The notes beneath the pieces were generated by a model, which saw only the letters and a list, made by a program, of their open reading frames with translations, ran no database searches and was not told where the DNA came from. The position numbers and the translations under genes were made by a program. Below are positions 23,047 to 31,011 of a DNA stretch of 42,770 bases, in pieces (the first letter of the stretch is position 1; every line of letters begins with the position of its first letter). The stretch is from Bacteroidales bacterium (GTDB taxonomy: Bacteria > Bacteroidota > Bacteroidia > Bacteroidales > UBA932): assembly GCA_017398335.1 (NCBI GenBank), contig JAFQGK010000066.1:1-42770 (forward strand), in the 5' to 3' direction.

Positions 23047-23801
23047 ATGATGTATATCAATTCTTTGAAGGCGAATTCACAGAGTTCGCCTTCTTCGTTT
23101 TTTATAGTAAGCATACCTGAGTCATTTGTTCCGGTAATAGTACCTTTGAACTTTATCTTCCTTCCTTCTCTATTGTCGAAGAAGAAGGATTCTTCACCTT
23201 TTCTCCATAGCTGTGAGAGATATAGCTGCCTCAGTTTCTTCAGTCCTCCGTTGATGTTCAGATATCTTTTATGGTAGCCTTTGAAGATTGCCATGAATTC
23301 CTCCAGAAGAAGTCTTATATCAAAATCTGAAGTTCCTCTTGTGCAAAGAACCATTGATGTCGGGTTGGGAAGGTCAGACGGAAAGTCAGTCTGATTGACA
23401 TTCAGACCTATACCGATGATGCTCCAGTCAACCTTGTCGCCTTTCAATGCATTCTCTATAAGTATTCCGCAGATTTTCATGTCACCGACATATATATCGT
23501 TGGGCCACTTGATCTTTGCTTCTATTCCGTAAGACGACAGAAGGTCTGTTATAGAAAGCGAGGCAATGGCAGATAAAGCTATCTGATCGCAGATGTCGAT
23601 GCCCGGATTCTTCAGGACAATGCTGAAGGTAAGGTTGTCGCCTGATGCCGAAGACCATGCGTTACCCTGCTGCCCGCGTCCGTCTGTCTGTGTCACTGCT
23701 GACAGAACTGACAAATTGTCAAGTGCTGAAATCTGCCTTCTGGCCTCTTTATTGGTCGAATCAGTGCTGTCAAGCCATATAATGTCAGTCTTGTTTCCCA
23801 T
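23043..23801 (-). CDS. birA: Biotin--[acetyl-CoA-carboxylase] ligase, monofunctional
   Basis: BirA attaches biotin to biotin carboxyl carrier proteins through biotinyl-AMP. The 252 residues begin directly with the catalytic domain (DSTDSTNKEARR), with no N-terminal winged helix, so it cannot repress biotin genes as E. coli BirA does. The nucleotide/biotin loop TDGRGQQGNAW replaces the more usual GRGRxGR. KWPNDIYV and GIGLNVN are typical. The C-terminal SH3-like domain (GRKIKFKGTITGTNDSGMLTI) is present. A divergent promoter region separates it from rsfS. Confidence 0.94.
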   Translation of the reverse strand: MGNKTDIIWLDSTDSTNKEARRQISALDNLSVLSAVTQTDGRGQQGNAWSSASGDNLTFSIVLKNPGIDICDQIALSAIASLSITDLLSSYGIEAKIKWPNDIYVGDMKICGILIENALKGDKVDWSIIGIGLNVNQTDFPSDLPNPTSMVLCTRGTSDFDIRLLLEEFMAIFKGYHKRYLNINGGLKKLRQLYLSQLWRKGEESFFFDNREGRKIKFKGTITGTNDSGMLTIKNEEGELCEFAFKELIYII

Positions 23802-23817
23802 TGGTTCGGATTTTGAT

Positions 23818-23825
23818 TATATTTG
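23818..23825 (+). promoter_or_regulatory. -7 promoter element of the rsfS-ftsH operon
   Basis: TATATTTG is an exact TAnnTTTG 33 bases before the rsfS ATG. A TTGT about 23 bases upstream (23791-23794) is the best -33 candidate. Confidence 0.55.
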
Positions 23826-23835
23826 CATGATATTA

Positions 23836-23866
23836 CAAAATTAATAATTTTCTAAGAATGGACAAA
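23836..23866 (-). promoter_or_regulatory. Promoter of birA
   Basis: On the minus strand TTTG (23863-23866), a 19-base spacer and TAATTTTG (23836-23843) match both consensus elements. The -33 box lies inside the first codons of rsfS. Confidence 0.65.
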
Positions 23867-24205
23867 AAAGCACTGAAGGTCATTGCGGATGCGATGCTCG
23901 AAAAGAAAGGACAGGATGTTGTATCGCTTGACCTTAAGCCAATAGGAACAGCAATTTCAGATTATTTCATAGTATGTAACGCAGATTCTACGCCGAACGT
24001 TGTAGCAATCGCCGACAATATCGAGGAGCGTATGATAGAAAAATGCGGCAGGAAGGTTATCCGTACCCAGGGTAAGGAAAATGCATTCTGGGTTATTATG
24101 GATTATGGCGATATCGTGGTTCATGTGTTCCAGACCCCTTACAGGTCTTTCTACAGGCTCGAGGACCTTTGGGCTGATGCAGAAAAGACCGTATATGAAG
24201 ACTAA
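23858..24205 (+). CDS. rsfS: Ribosomal silencing factor RsfS
   Basis: RsfS binds ribosomal protein uL14 and keeps the subunits apart when nutrients are short. The 115 residues carry the family's core: DVVSLDLKPIGTAISDYFIVCNADS, GKENAFWVIMDYGDIVVHVF and the terminal YRLEDLWADA. It is the first gene of a run rsfS-ftsH-cdsA that is common in Bacteroidota. ftsH begins 13 bases downstream. Confidence 0.94.
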   Translation: MDKKALKVIADAMLEKKGQDVVSLDLKPIGTAISDYFIVCNADSTPNVVAIADNIEERMIEKCGRKVIRTQGKENAFWVIMDYGDIVVHVFQTPYRSFYRLEDLWADAEKTVYED

Positions 24206-24218
24206 TCATTTTTGAAAC

Positions 24219-26165
24219 ATGGCAGAGAATCAGAATAATGACGCTCCTCGCAGGAGGCGTCCTATAAAGTTGACTTTCAACATCAGCTGGATATATATCA
24301 TTCTGATGATAGGCATCGCATGGATGTTCTTCAATCAGGATGGTGCGAATCCTCAGAAAGAAGAATGGGCGGAAGTCCAGAAACAGTGGCTTGACGGAGA
24401 TATAAAGGAAGTGGTCTTCATAAGGAATGAATTTGAAGGTCACGTGACCATAAAGCCTGACAGGCTTGAGAAATTTGAGGAAAGCTTCGGTGGAAAGGTG
24501 CCGAAGAAGTCTCCTCATTTCATTTTTCTTGTGTCAGGAAGTTTCAATGCGGAGGAAATGTTCGGTGAACTTAATGCCCAGCTTCCTGAAAACGAACGTG
24601 TAAAGGTAGTGATTGAGAATCAGGAGAATTTCTGGGGCATTCTGGAATGGCTGATCTTCCCGATTCTTCTCATTGTGATGTGGATGTTCATGTTCAGAGG
24701 AATGAACCGTAATATAGGAGGCGGTCCCGGTGGTCCTGGCGGAATATTCAATGTAGGCAAATCTACCGGTAAGCTTGCAGAGAAAGACAGCATAAAGGTT
24801 ACATTCAAGGATGTAGCCGGTCTTTATGGAGCAAAGGACGAGGTCATGGAGATTGTAGACTTCCTGAAGAATCCAGGAAAATATACAGCCCTTGGAGGCA
24901 AGATACCTAAGGGAGCTCTTCTTGTAGGCCCTCCGGGCACAGGAAAGACACTCCTTGCAAAAGCAGTTGCAGGTGAAGCAAATGTTCCTTTCTTCTCGAT
25001 TTCGGGTTCTGACTTTGTGGAGATGTTTGTCGGAGTGGGTGCATCAAGAGTGCGTGACCTCTTCCGTCAGGCAAAGGAGAAGGCTCCGTGCATCGTGTTC
25101 ATCGACGAGATCGATGCTGTCGGACGCGCAAGAAGCAAGAATGGAGGTTTTTCATCCAATGATGAGCGCGAAAACACTCTGAACCAGCTTCTTACGGAGA
25201 TGGATGGATTCGGCTCGAACTCAGGAGTCATCATTCTTGCGGCGACAAACCGTGCCGATATACTTGATAAGGCACTTATGAGGGCAGGTCGTTTCGACAG
25301 ACAGATACATGTGGAACTTCCGGATCTGAAGGAAAGGGAAGAGATATTCCAGGTACACCTCAGGGGACTCAAGCTTGCTGATGATTTTGATCTCGAGTTC
25401 CTCGCAAAGCATACTCCTGGCTTCTCAGGAGCAGATATAGCCAATGTCTGCAACGAGGCGGCTCTGACAGCGGCGCGGCACAACAAGAGTGCGATCGACA
25501 AGCAGGACTTCCTTGATGCGGTGGATAGAATAATAGGAGGTCTCGAGAGAAAGACCAAGATAATCACTCCTGAAGAGAAGAGGTCCATTGCTCATCATGA
25601 AGCCGGACATGCGACCGTAAGCTGGCTTCTGCCGCATGCCAATCCTCTTTTCAAGGTGACGATCGTTCCGCGCGGACAGGCTCTCGGTGCTGCGTGGTAT
25701 CTTCCTGAAGAGCGTCAGCTTGTGACCAGGGAACAGCTCATTGACGAAATGTGTTCACTCATCGGCGGAAGAGTTGCGGAGGAAATGATTACAGGCCAGC
25801 CTTCAACAGGAGCACTGAATGACCTTGAGCGTCTTACAAAGATGGCATATGGCATGGTTACATATTACGGTATGAGTGACAAGGTTGGAAATCTTTCGTT
25901 CTATGACTCTACCGGAGCACGTGGATATGAGCTTACCAAACCATATAGTGAGAAGACAGCCGAGCTGATCGATAAGGAAGTGAAGGATCTTGTCCAGATG
26001 ATTCACGACAGGACTCTGAAGATCCTTACTGATAATAAGGAAGGATTTTTAGCCTTGGCTGCTATTTTATTGGAGAAAGAGGTTATATTTGCAGAAGATT
26101 TGGAGAACATCTTCGGAAAGAGGGCGGGAGCGCGGAAGGAGGAAGAAGAGGTCTCGGAGGAATAA
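24219..26165 (+). CDS. ftsH: ATP-dependent zinc metalloprotease FtsH
   Basis: FtsH is a membrane-bound AAA+ protease that removes damaged membrane proteins and short-lived regulators. The 648 residues show a first membrane helix ([15 protein letters not shown]), a periplasmic domain of about 110 residues and a second helix ([15 protein letters not shown]). A Gly-rich linker follows (GGGPGGPGG). The AAA+ domain has Walker A GPPGTGKT, Walker [10 protein letters not shown] and GRFDR of the second region of homology. The zinc site is HEAGH with the later ALNDLER Asp. The tail is acidic (KEEEEVSEE). All catalytic parts are intact. Confidence 0.98.
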   Translation: MAENQNNDAPRRRRPIKLTFNISWIYIILMIGIAWMFFNQDGANPQKEEWAEVQKQWLDGDIKEVVFIRNEFEGHVTIKPDRLEKFEESFGGKVPKKSPHFIFLVSGSFNAEEMFGELNAQLPENERVKVVIENQENFWGILEWLIFPILLIVMWMFMFRGMNRNIGGGPGGPGGIFNVGKSTGKLAEKDSIKVTFKDVAGLYGAKDEVMEIVDFLKNPGKYTALGGKIPKGALLVGPPGTGKTLLAKAVAGEANVPFFSISGSDFVEMFVGVGASRVRDLFRQAKEKAPCIVFIDEIDAVGRARSKNGGFSSNDERENTLNQLLTEMDGFGSNSGVIILAATNRADILDKALMRAGRFDRQIHVELPDLKEREEIFQVHLRGLKLADDFDLEFLAKHTPGFSGADIANVCNEAALTAARHNKSAIDKQDFLDAVDRIIGGLERKTKIITPEEKRSIAHHEAGHATVSWLLPHANPLFKVTIVPRGQALGAAWYLPEERQLVTREQLIDEMCSLIGGRVAEEMITGQPSTGALNDLERLTKMAYGMVTYYGMSDKVGNLSFYDSTGARGYELTKPYSEKTAELIDKEVKDLVQMIHDRTLKILTDNKEGFLALAAILLEKEVIFAEDLENIFGKRAGARKEEEEVSEE

Positions 26166-26186
26166 TCTCTAACCTTTGATTACTTT

Positions 26187-27023
26187 ATGAACAATTTTGT
26201 AAAGCGTACATTATCAGGAGTAGGGTTTGTCGCTGTAATGCTGGCAGCCCTTCTCCTGAATAAGTATATATTCGGTACGGTGATGACAATTTCCCTGATT
26301 GTCATGATGAAGGAGTTCCTGAAGATGACGTGCGGTAAGAATTACTGGTTCTCACAGATTCTTTCCATTCTGGCAGGTACGACCCTGTTTGTGTTAGTAT
26401 TCCTTTATAAAGGATTCAATTTTCCCGGCAGGCTGGTCATTCTTGCATTCATTCCTATCTTCATACTGATGATCAATTCCTTGTATGTCAAGGATAAAAC
26501 CCGTTTTGACAAATTCTCAAATCTCTATACAGCCGTTCTTTACATAGCAGTGCCTTGGTCGTTGCTGAATTTTGCAGTATTTAATGGTGAGGGTACATTC
26601 AGCGGAATTCTCCTGCTTTCTTTCTTCATCATAATCTGGGGATCGGATGTAGGCGCATATATATTCGGAATCACTCTCGGCCAGAAATACGGCAAGAAGC
26701 TTTTCCCTTCAATATCTCCGAAGAAATCATGGATCGGTTTCTGGGGTGGAATGGCAATGTCAGTTGCCCTTGCAATCGGTCTGCATTATCTGGGGCTCAT
26801 GCCATTCAAACTGCTGCATTGCATAGCCATAGCTGTCCTGCTTGATGTAACAGGAGTATATGGTGATCTCATTGAGTCACAATGGAAGCGGCATTACGAA
26901 GTGAAGGATTCCGGAAATATCATCCCGGGACATGGAGGTCTGCTCGACAGATTCGACAGTGCATTGATTGCAATCCCGATCGGTATAATCTACCTGGTAC
27001 TGTGGAATGTCCTATTTGTCTAA
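26187..27023 (+). CDS. cdsA: Phosphatidate cytidylyltransferase
   Basis: CdsA makes CDP-diacylglycerol, the precursor of phosphatidylethanolamine and phosphatidylglycerol. The 278-residue membrane protein has about seven hydrophobic segments. The family signature is spread over the C-terminal half: GSDVGAYIFG, SPKKSWIGFWGG, and GDLIESQWKRHYEVKDSGNI followed by PGHGGLLDRFDS. It lies 21 bases after ftsH and before psd, so two steps of phospholipid synthesis sit together. Confidence 0.96.
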   Translation: MNNFVKRTLSGVGFVAVMLAALLLNKYIFGTVMTISLIVMMKEFLKMTCGKNYWFSQILSILAGTTLFVLVFLYKGFNFPGRLVILAFIPIFILMINSLYVKDKTRFDKFSNLYTAVLYIAVPWSLLNFAVFNGEGTFSGILLLSFFIIIWGSDVGAYIFGITLGQKYGKKLFPSISPKKSWIGFWGGMAMSVALAIGLHYLGLMPFKLLHCIAIAVLLDVTGVYGDLIESQWKRHYEVKDSGNIIPGHGGLLDRFDSALIAIPIGIIYLVLWNVLFV

Positions 27024-27046
27024 TTGACAAATAATTTGTAAATTTG
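27015..27046 (+). promoter_or_regulatory. Promoter of psd
   Basis: TTTG (27015-27018), a 20-base spacer and TAAATTTG (27039-27046) match both elements exactly. It overlaps the last codons of cdsA and would start transcription near 27053, so psd has its own promoter besides read-through from ftsH-cdsA. Confidence 0.8.
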
Positions 27047-27047
27047 C

Positions 27048-27085
27048 AACCGCATCTTTGTGCCATCAGACACGATGATGCGGTT
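27048..27085 (+). promoter_or_regulatory. Inverted repeat at the psd start region
   Basis: AACCGCATC (27048-27056) and GATGCGGTT (27077-27085) are perfect 9-bp arms around a 20-base centre. There is no T run after it, so it is not a simple terminator. It begins directly after the -7 element and covers the expected start site, so it could be an operator or a 5' hairpin of the cdsA read-through message. Confidence 0.55.
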
Positions 27086-27106
27086 GATATTTGAAAACCG
27101 TTTGAA

Positions 27107-27760
27107 ATGATTATACATAAAGACTGCTACAGTACGATTTTTAAGGTTTGGCTTGTGGGGGCGATCTGCGTTTTCCTCATTCTCAAATTTATTCCTTGGA
27201 CTTTTGTTGCATATCCGTTGTGTACATTGCCTTTGTCTGTCATGGGTTTTGTGCTTTTCTTCTTCCGTGTACCGGACAGGAAGAAAGTGGGAGGCGAGGA
27301 AGCTGTTACTTCCGTTGCAGACGGAAAGGTCGTTGTCATTGAGAAGGTCTACGAACCGGAATATCTCAAGTGTGAATGTATGCAGGTGTCTGTATATATG
27401 GATTTCTTTAATGTACATGTCAATTTCTGGCCTATCAGCGGAGAAGTGACATATTATAAGTATCATCCCGGCAAATATTTTCTGGCATACCTGCCAAAGG
27501 CATCAGAACTGAATGAACATTCCTCTATAGGAATCAAGGGAGCGCATGGCGAGGTTTTCTTCAAGCAGCTTGCCGGTACTTTCGCCAGAAGAATCGTATG
27601 TTATGCAAAACCTGGAAATATAGAAAATAAAGGTGACCAGTGCGGTATAATCAAATTCGGCTCCAGAATAGATATGTATCTTCCCCTTGATGCAGATATC
27701 AAGGTTTCTCTCGGAGAACATGTCAAAGCAAGTGAAACAATAATAGCTGAACTTCGTTAA
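27107..27760 (+). CDS. psd: Phosphatidylserine decarboxylase, short type
   Basis: Psd converts phosphatidylserine to phosphatidylethanolamine. The 217 residues match the short (archaeal/Bacteroidota) subclass: two N-terminal membrane segments, FFFRVPDR, SVYMDFFNVHVN and IIKFGSRIDMYLP. The Gly-Ser of FGSR is the self-cleavage site, where the Ser becomes the pyruvoyl group of the small alpha chain (about the last 33 residues). It sits three bases before the CNNM/CBS gene and follows cdsA. Confidence 0.94.
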   Translation: MIIHKDCYSTIFKVWLVGAICVFLILKFIPWTFVAYPLCTLPLSVMGFVLFFFRVPDRKKVGGEEAVTSVADGKVVVIEKVYEPEYLKCECMQVSVYMDFFNVHVNFWPISGEVTYYKYHPGKYFLAYLPKASELNEHSSIGIKGAHGEVFFKQLAGTFARRIVCYAKPGNIENKGDQCGIIKFGSRIDMYLPLDADIKVSLGEHVKASETIIAELR

Positions 27761-27763
27761 TTT

Positions 27764-28810
27764 ATGGAAGAGCAACTTATATATATAATAATGCTGATCT
27801 CCATTGGCATGTCTGCCTTGTGTTCAACATTGGAGGCAACCCTGTTGTCGACTCCGCTATCATATATCACAGGATTGGAGGAGCAGGGAGTCAAAGGAGC
27901 AAAACGCCTTAAACGTCTTAAACAGAATTCGGACAGGCCGATTTCTGCAATACTTTGTCTCAATACAATAGCCAATACTGTAGGAGCCTCAATTGTCGGT
28001 TCACTCGTTTATGAGGTATATGGAGATGCTCTGGTAGGAATCTTTTCGACTATCTTCACTCTGGCGATCCTCATTTTTTCCGAAATCATACCTAAGACAA
28101 TAGGTACAAGCTATTGGAGATCGCTGGCATTGCCGGCATCGGTGATAATCAATGCGATGATCTTCATTTCATTCCCTCTTGTGTGGGTGCTGGAGAAGAT
28201 GCAGAGGCTGATATCATCACGATCTACCCAGGTGAGCGTAAGCCGCGAGGATATTTCAGCAATGGTCAGTGTGGCTACAGAGGAAGATGTCATCGAGAAG
28301 GAAGAGAAGAAGATGATACAGAATCTTCTCAAGCTTGATGAGGTTACAGCCCATGAAATCATGACTCCAAGTGCTGTGGTAGAGATGGCTGAAGCCGATA
28401 TGACCATCAGGGAGTTCTACGAAAGTGACAATACGCACTCACGTATCCTTGTGTATGATCCTGACAACGATGAGTATGTCATGGGTTATGTACTCCGTCA
28501 GACAGTACTTGAAAAAATGGCTGAGGATCGCTTTGATATGCCATTGAAGGATATCATAAGACCTATTCTTACATTCTCCGAGGAGGATTCTGTCAGTGAT
28601 ATATGGGAAAAGCTTCTTGAGAAGAAAGAGCATATTTCCGTTATAATCGACGAATACGGATCAATGCGAGGAATCGTGACTATGGAGGATGTCATTGAAA
28701 CAATGCTCGGTCAGGAAATCGTCGATGAAACTGATGAGGTTGTGGATATGCAGGAATATGCCAAGGAACAGTGGGAGAAAGCCCAGAAGGATATGATTAA
28801 GGCTGAGTAA
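27764..28810 (+). CDS. CNNM-domain (DUF21) and CBS-pair membrane protein, hemolysin/CorC-like
   Basis: This 348-residue protein begins with a CNNM transmembrane domain of about four helices (LIYIIMLISIGMSALCSTLEATLLS; LAILIFSEIIPKTIG). A tandem CBS domain follows (VTAHEIMTPSAVVEMAEADMT; VIIDEYGSMRGIVTMEDVIETMLGQ). The C-terminal CorC_HlyC ion-transport domain found in longer relatives is absent. Family members are linked to Mg2+/Co2+ efflux; the old hemolysin label is not evidence of toxicity. The stop codon lies in a palindrome shared with the convergent ispG. Confidence 0.9.
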   Translation: MEEQLIYIIMLISIGMSALCSTLEATLLSTPLSYITGLEEQGVKGAKRLKRLKQNSDRPISAILCLNTIANTVGASIVGSLVYEVYGDALVGIFSTIFTLAILIFSEIIPKTIGTSYWRSLALPASVIINAMIFISFPLVWVLEKMQRLISSRSTQVSVSREDISAMVSVATEEDVIEKEEKKMIQNLLKLDEVTAHEIMTPSAVVEMAEADMTIREFYESDNTHSRILVYDPDNDEYVMGYVLRQTVLEKMAEDRFDMPLKDIIRPILTFSEEDSVSDIWEKLLEKKEHISVIIDEYGSMRGIVTMEDVIETMLGQEIVDETDEVVDMQEYAKEQWEKAQKDMIKAE

Positions 28811-28818
28811 TTTACTCA
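28804..28818. repeat. Palindrome over two convergent stop codons
   Basis: TGAGTAA (28804-28810) and TTACTCA (28812-28818) are perfect arms around one base. Both genes end GAG TAA, so the two stop codons are mirror images and only one base lies between the genes. No separate terminator is visible. Confidence 0.6.
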
Positions 28819-30152
28819 ACCTTTTCTTTTTCAATCATTTCCAGCAGTCTGTCGATTGCTTCAGTTTCAGGAACATGCCTCAGTAACGGTGTCTTACCCT
28901 TGTATATGGAAACCTTCCCGTTACCTTCACCTACATACCCCCAGTCGGCATCTGCCATTTCTCCCGGACCGTTTACAATGCATCCCATAACAGCGATGAC
29001 CATTCCCTTGAGATGAGCAGTGCGCCGCTTGACTTCATTGAACGTGCTTTCGAGGTTATACATTGTACGTCCGCATCCCGGGCATGCAATATATTCAGGC
29101 CTGTAGAATCTTCGGCGTGCTGCCTGCAGGAGTTCATCAGTCAGATAGGCTGCAAACTCAGTTCCGTCAAGCGACACTTCTTTGCCTTCCTCGCCGACAA
29201 AGCTTCCTCTAAGTTCGACGTTGTCCAATTCTCTGTCCAGCAGTCTTTTGCCGAAGTCGCATGCAAAGTCAAGCAGAAGCCTTTCCTTTGATGGGGAACA
29301 ATATGTGGCAACAGCATTCCTGCCTTCGATATTCAGTGAGACCAGAGTGGAGTGGAGTTTATGATCATATCTGTCGGCAAGGTATTGAGCGACAGGAATT
29401 TCGTTTTCAGGATCTTCTGTCAGGGACACTCTTATTGTATTGCCTATGCCTTCGGCAAGAAGGGCGGAAATTCCTACAGCAGACTTGATTCGTCCGGCAT
29501 CCCCGTTTCCTGCCTCTGTGACACCGAGGTGAAGAGGGAAGACTACACCTTTTTCCTGCATTGCCTTTGCCAGAAGCCTGTATGCCTCTACCATTACAAT
29601 CGTATTGCTGGCTTTCAATGACACGACTACATTGTAGAAATCGTTTTCGATACACATATCCAGCCATTCCATCACGGCTTCCTTCATTGCAAGGGGAGTG
29701 TTGCCGTAAAGGTTGGTTATTCTTTCTCCCAGTGAACCATGATTCAGTCCGATTCTAACTGCAGTGCTATTGGTCTTGCAGACCTTTACCAGTTCTGCAA
29801 ACATCTCCTGTGCCTTTTCGTGGTCCTTATGAAAGTTTCCCGGATTTATACGCACCTTCTCCACGATCTGAGCAGCTGCCAAGGCTATTTCTGCCGAGAA
29901 ATGCACATCAGCAACCAACGGAACATCAATGCCTTCCTCGAGCAGTCTGGCCTTTATCTCTCTTAGTGATTCGACCTGAGCCATTGACGGAACGGTAAGC
30001 CTGATCATCTGTGCGCCAGCCTTTGCAAGCCTGATACATTGTGATACCGAGGCTTCCACATCAGAAGTATGAGTATTGCACATTGTCTGAACGACAATCG
30101 GGCTTCCGCTTCCTATCTTAAGGTCAGCGATCTGTGCCTGTATAGTTTCCAT
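28812..30152 (-). CDS. ispG: 4-hydroxy-3-methylbut-2-enyl-diphosphate synthase (flavodoxin/ferredoxin)
   Basis: IspG carries out the next-to-last step of the MEP isoprenoid pathway using a [4Fe-4S] cluster. The TIM barrel (from PIVVQTMCNTHTSD) has VADVHFSAEIALAAA, KVRINPGNF and LHLGVTEAGNGDAGRIKSAVGI. The cluster domain has CPGCGRTMYNLE and GCIVNGPGEMADADWGYVG, giving the three Cys and the Glu. At 446 residues it is longer than E. coli IspG (372) but, to my knowledge, shorter than the form of about 600 residues usual in Bacteroidota. The extra middle segment is only about 100 residues. The start overlaps the preceding gene by 29 bases, so it is the last gene of the ligA operon. Confidence 0.96.
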   Translation of the reverse strand: METIQAQIADLKIGSGSPIVVQTMCNTHTSDVEASVSQCIRLAKAGAQMIRLTVPSMAQVESLREIKARLLEEGIDVPLVADVHFSAEIALAAAQIVEKVRINPGNFHKDHEKAQEMFAELVKVCKTNSTAVRIGLNHGSLGERITNLYGNTPLAMKEAVMEWLDMCIENDFYNVVVSLKASNTIVMVEAYRLLAKAMQEKGVVFPLHLGVTEAGNGDAGRIKSAVGISALLAEGIGNTIRVSLTEDPENEIPVAQYLADRYDHKLHSTLVSLNIEGRNAVATYCSPSKERLLLDFACDFGKRLLDRELDNVELRGSFVGEEGKEVSLDGTEFAAYLTDELLQAARRRFYRPEYIACPGCGRTMYNLESTFNEVKRRTAHLKGMVIAVMGCIVNGPGEMADADWGYVGEGNGKVSIYKGKTPLLRHVPETEAIDRLLEMIEKEKVE

Positions 30153-31005
30153 ATACTATTTCCTTAGCTTCCTTCTTTAACTGTGCCTTTGTCTTTCCGG
30201 TTCTTTTGGTAATCTGGAAATGTACGCCCGCAGATATCACGATATTTGACGGGTAGGCGTATCTGTAATAATAATTGCTGTAAGTGTTCGGATCGTAAAG
30301 CGATGAAAGAGAGTGCTTGTACATAGCCGTGATATGGATTTCAAGCGGATCGAAGACAAGTCCGAATCCAAGTCCTCCCTTGATACCATAATCAAATCTT
30401 CTGTCTGTTTCCAGAAAGGAATGTTCAACAGCTGCATACTCCTTGTTCAGATATTCTCCTCCGTATGGAAATCTCTGAATCTTAAGTCTATAGCCGGCGT
30501 AGAATCCGATATTGGCAATTATCTTCATCTTCCAGAAATCAAAATGCAGATGTGAAAGCACAGGCATCTCGACTACGTCATATATCGCCCTGTCAGCGCC
30601 TTCAATCGTATTCGGACGTTTGTCCGGATCATCCTTGTCATATTCGAACTGATATCCTTCCTTGCCGTACATGAGTCCTATCTGGAATCCGAAGAACGGC
30701 ATATATCCGAACATCTTTCCGTATCTGGTATATGTTACTCCGAAGTTTACAGGAAGAATCAGCATGTCCTGCTTGTATTTTGGATTCCACATGACCTGGC
30801 TGAGACCGACACCATATTGCACACCGACCATACTGTAGTCATTTATGGTCACCTTCTTCCTGATGTCGAGTGAATCAAGAAATTCATTTGTAAGTGTGTC
30901 TGAAATTGCAATCTCTACGTTTATCGTATCTTTCTTTGCTTCTTGTGCGGATATCAGCGAACAAAAGGCAAAGAAAAACAATATTATTGCGGATGATCTC
31001 TTCAT
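30124..31005 (-). CDS. Outer membrane beta-barrel protein (PorT-like)
   Basis: The 293-residue product has a signal peptide (MKRSSAIILFFFAFCSLISAQ). It continues with alternating strands rich in Tyr, Phe and Gly (GVQYGVGLSQVMW, FFGFQIGLMYGKEGYQF, GIKGGLGFGLVFDPLEIHITAMYKHSL), as in small eight-stranded barrels. I choose ATG 31005; an upstream TTG two codons earlier follows the previous stop directly. The C-terminal tail (KTKAQLKKEAKEIVYGNYTG) is charged and lies beyond the barrel. Similarity to PorT-type proteins is by general form only, so the function is open. It is translationally linked to the Ig-like lipoprotein upstream and to ispG downstream. Confidence 0.75.
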   Translation of the reverse strand: MKRSSAIILFFFAFCSLISAQEAKKDTINVEIAISDTLTNEFLDSLDIRKKVTINDYSMVGVQYGVGLSQVMWNPKYKQDMLILPVNFGVTYTRYGKMFGYMPFFGFQIGLMYGKEGYQFEYDKDDPDKRPNTIEGADRAIYDVVEMPVLSHLHFDFWKMKIIANIGFYAGYRLKIQRFPYGGEYLNKEYAAVEHSFLETDRRFDYGIKGGLGFGLVFDPLEIHITAMYKHSLSSLYDPNTYSNYYYRYAYPSNIVISAGVHFQITKRTGKTKAQLKKEAKEIVYGNYTGTDR

Positions 31006-31011
31006 AATCAA

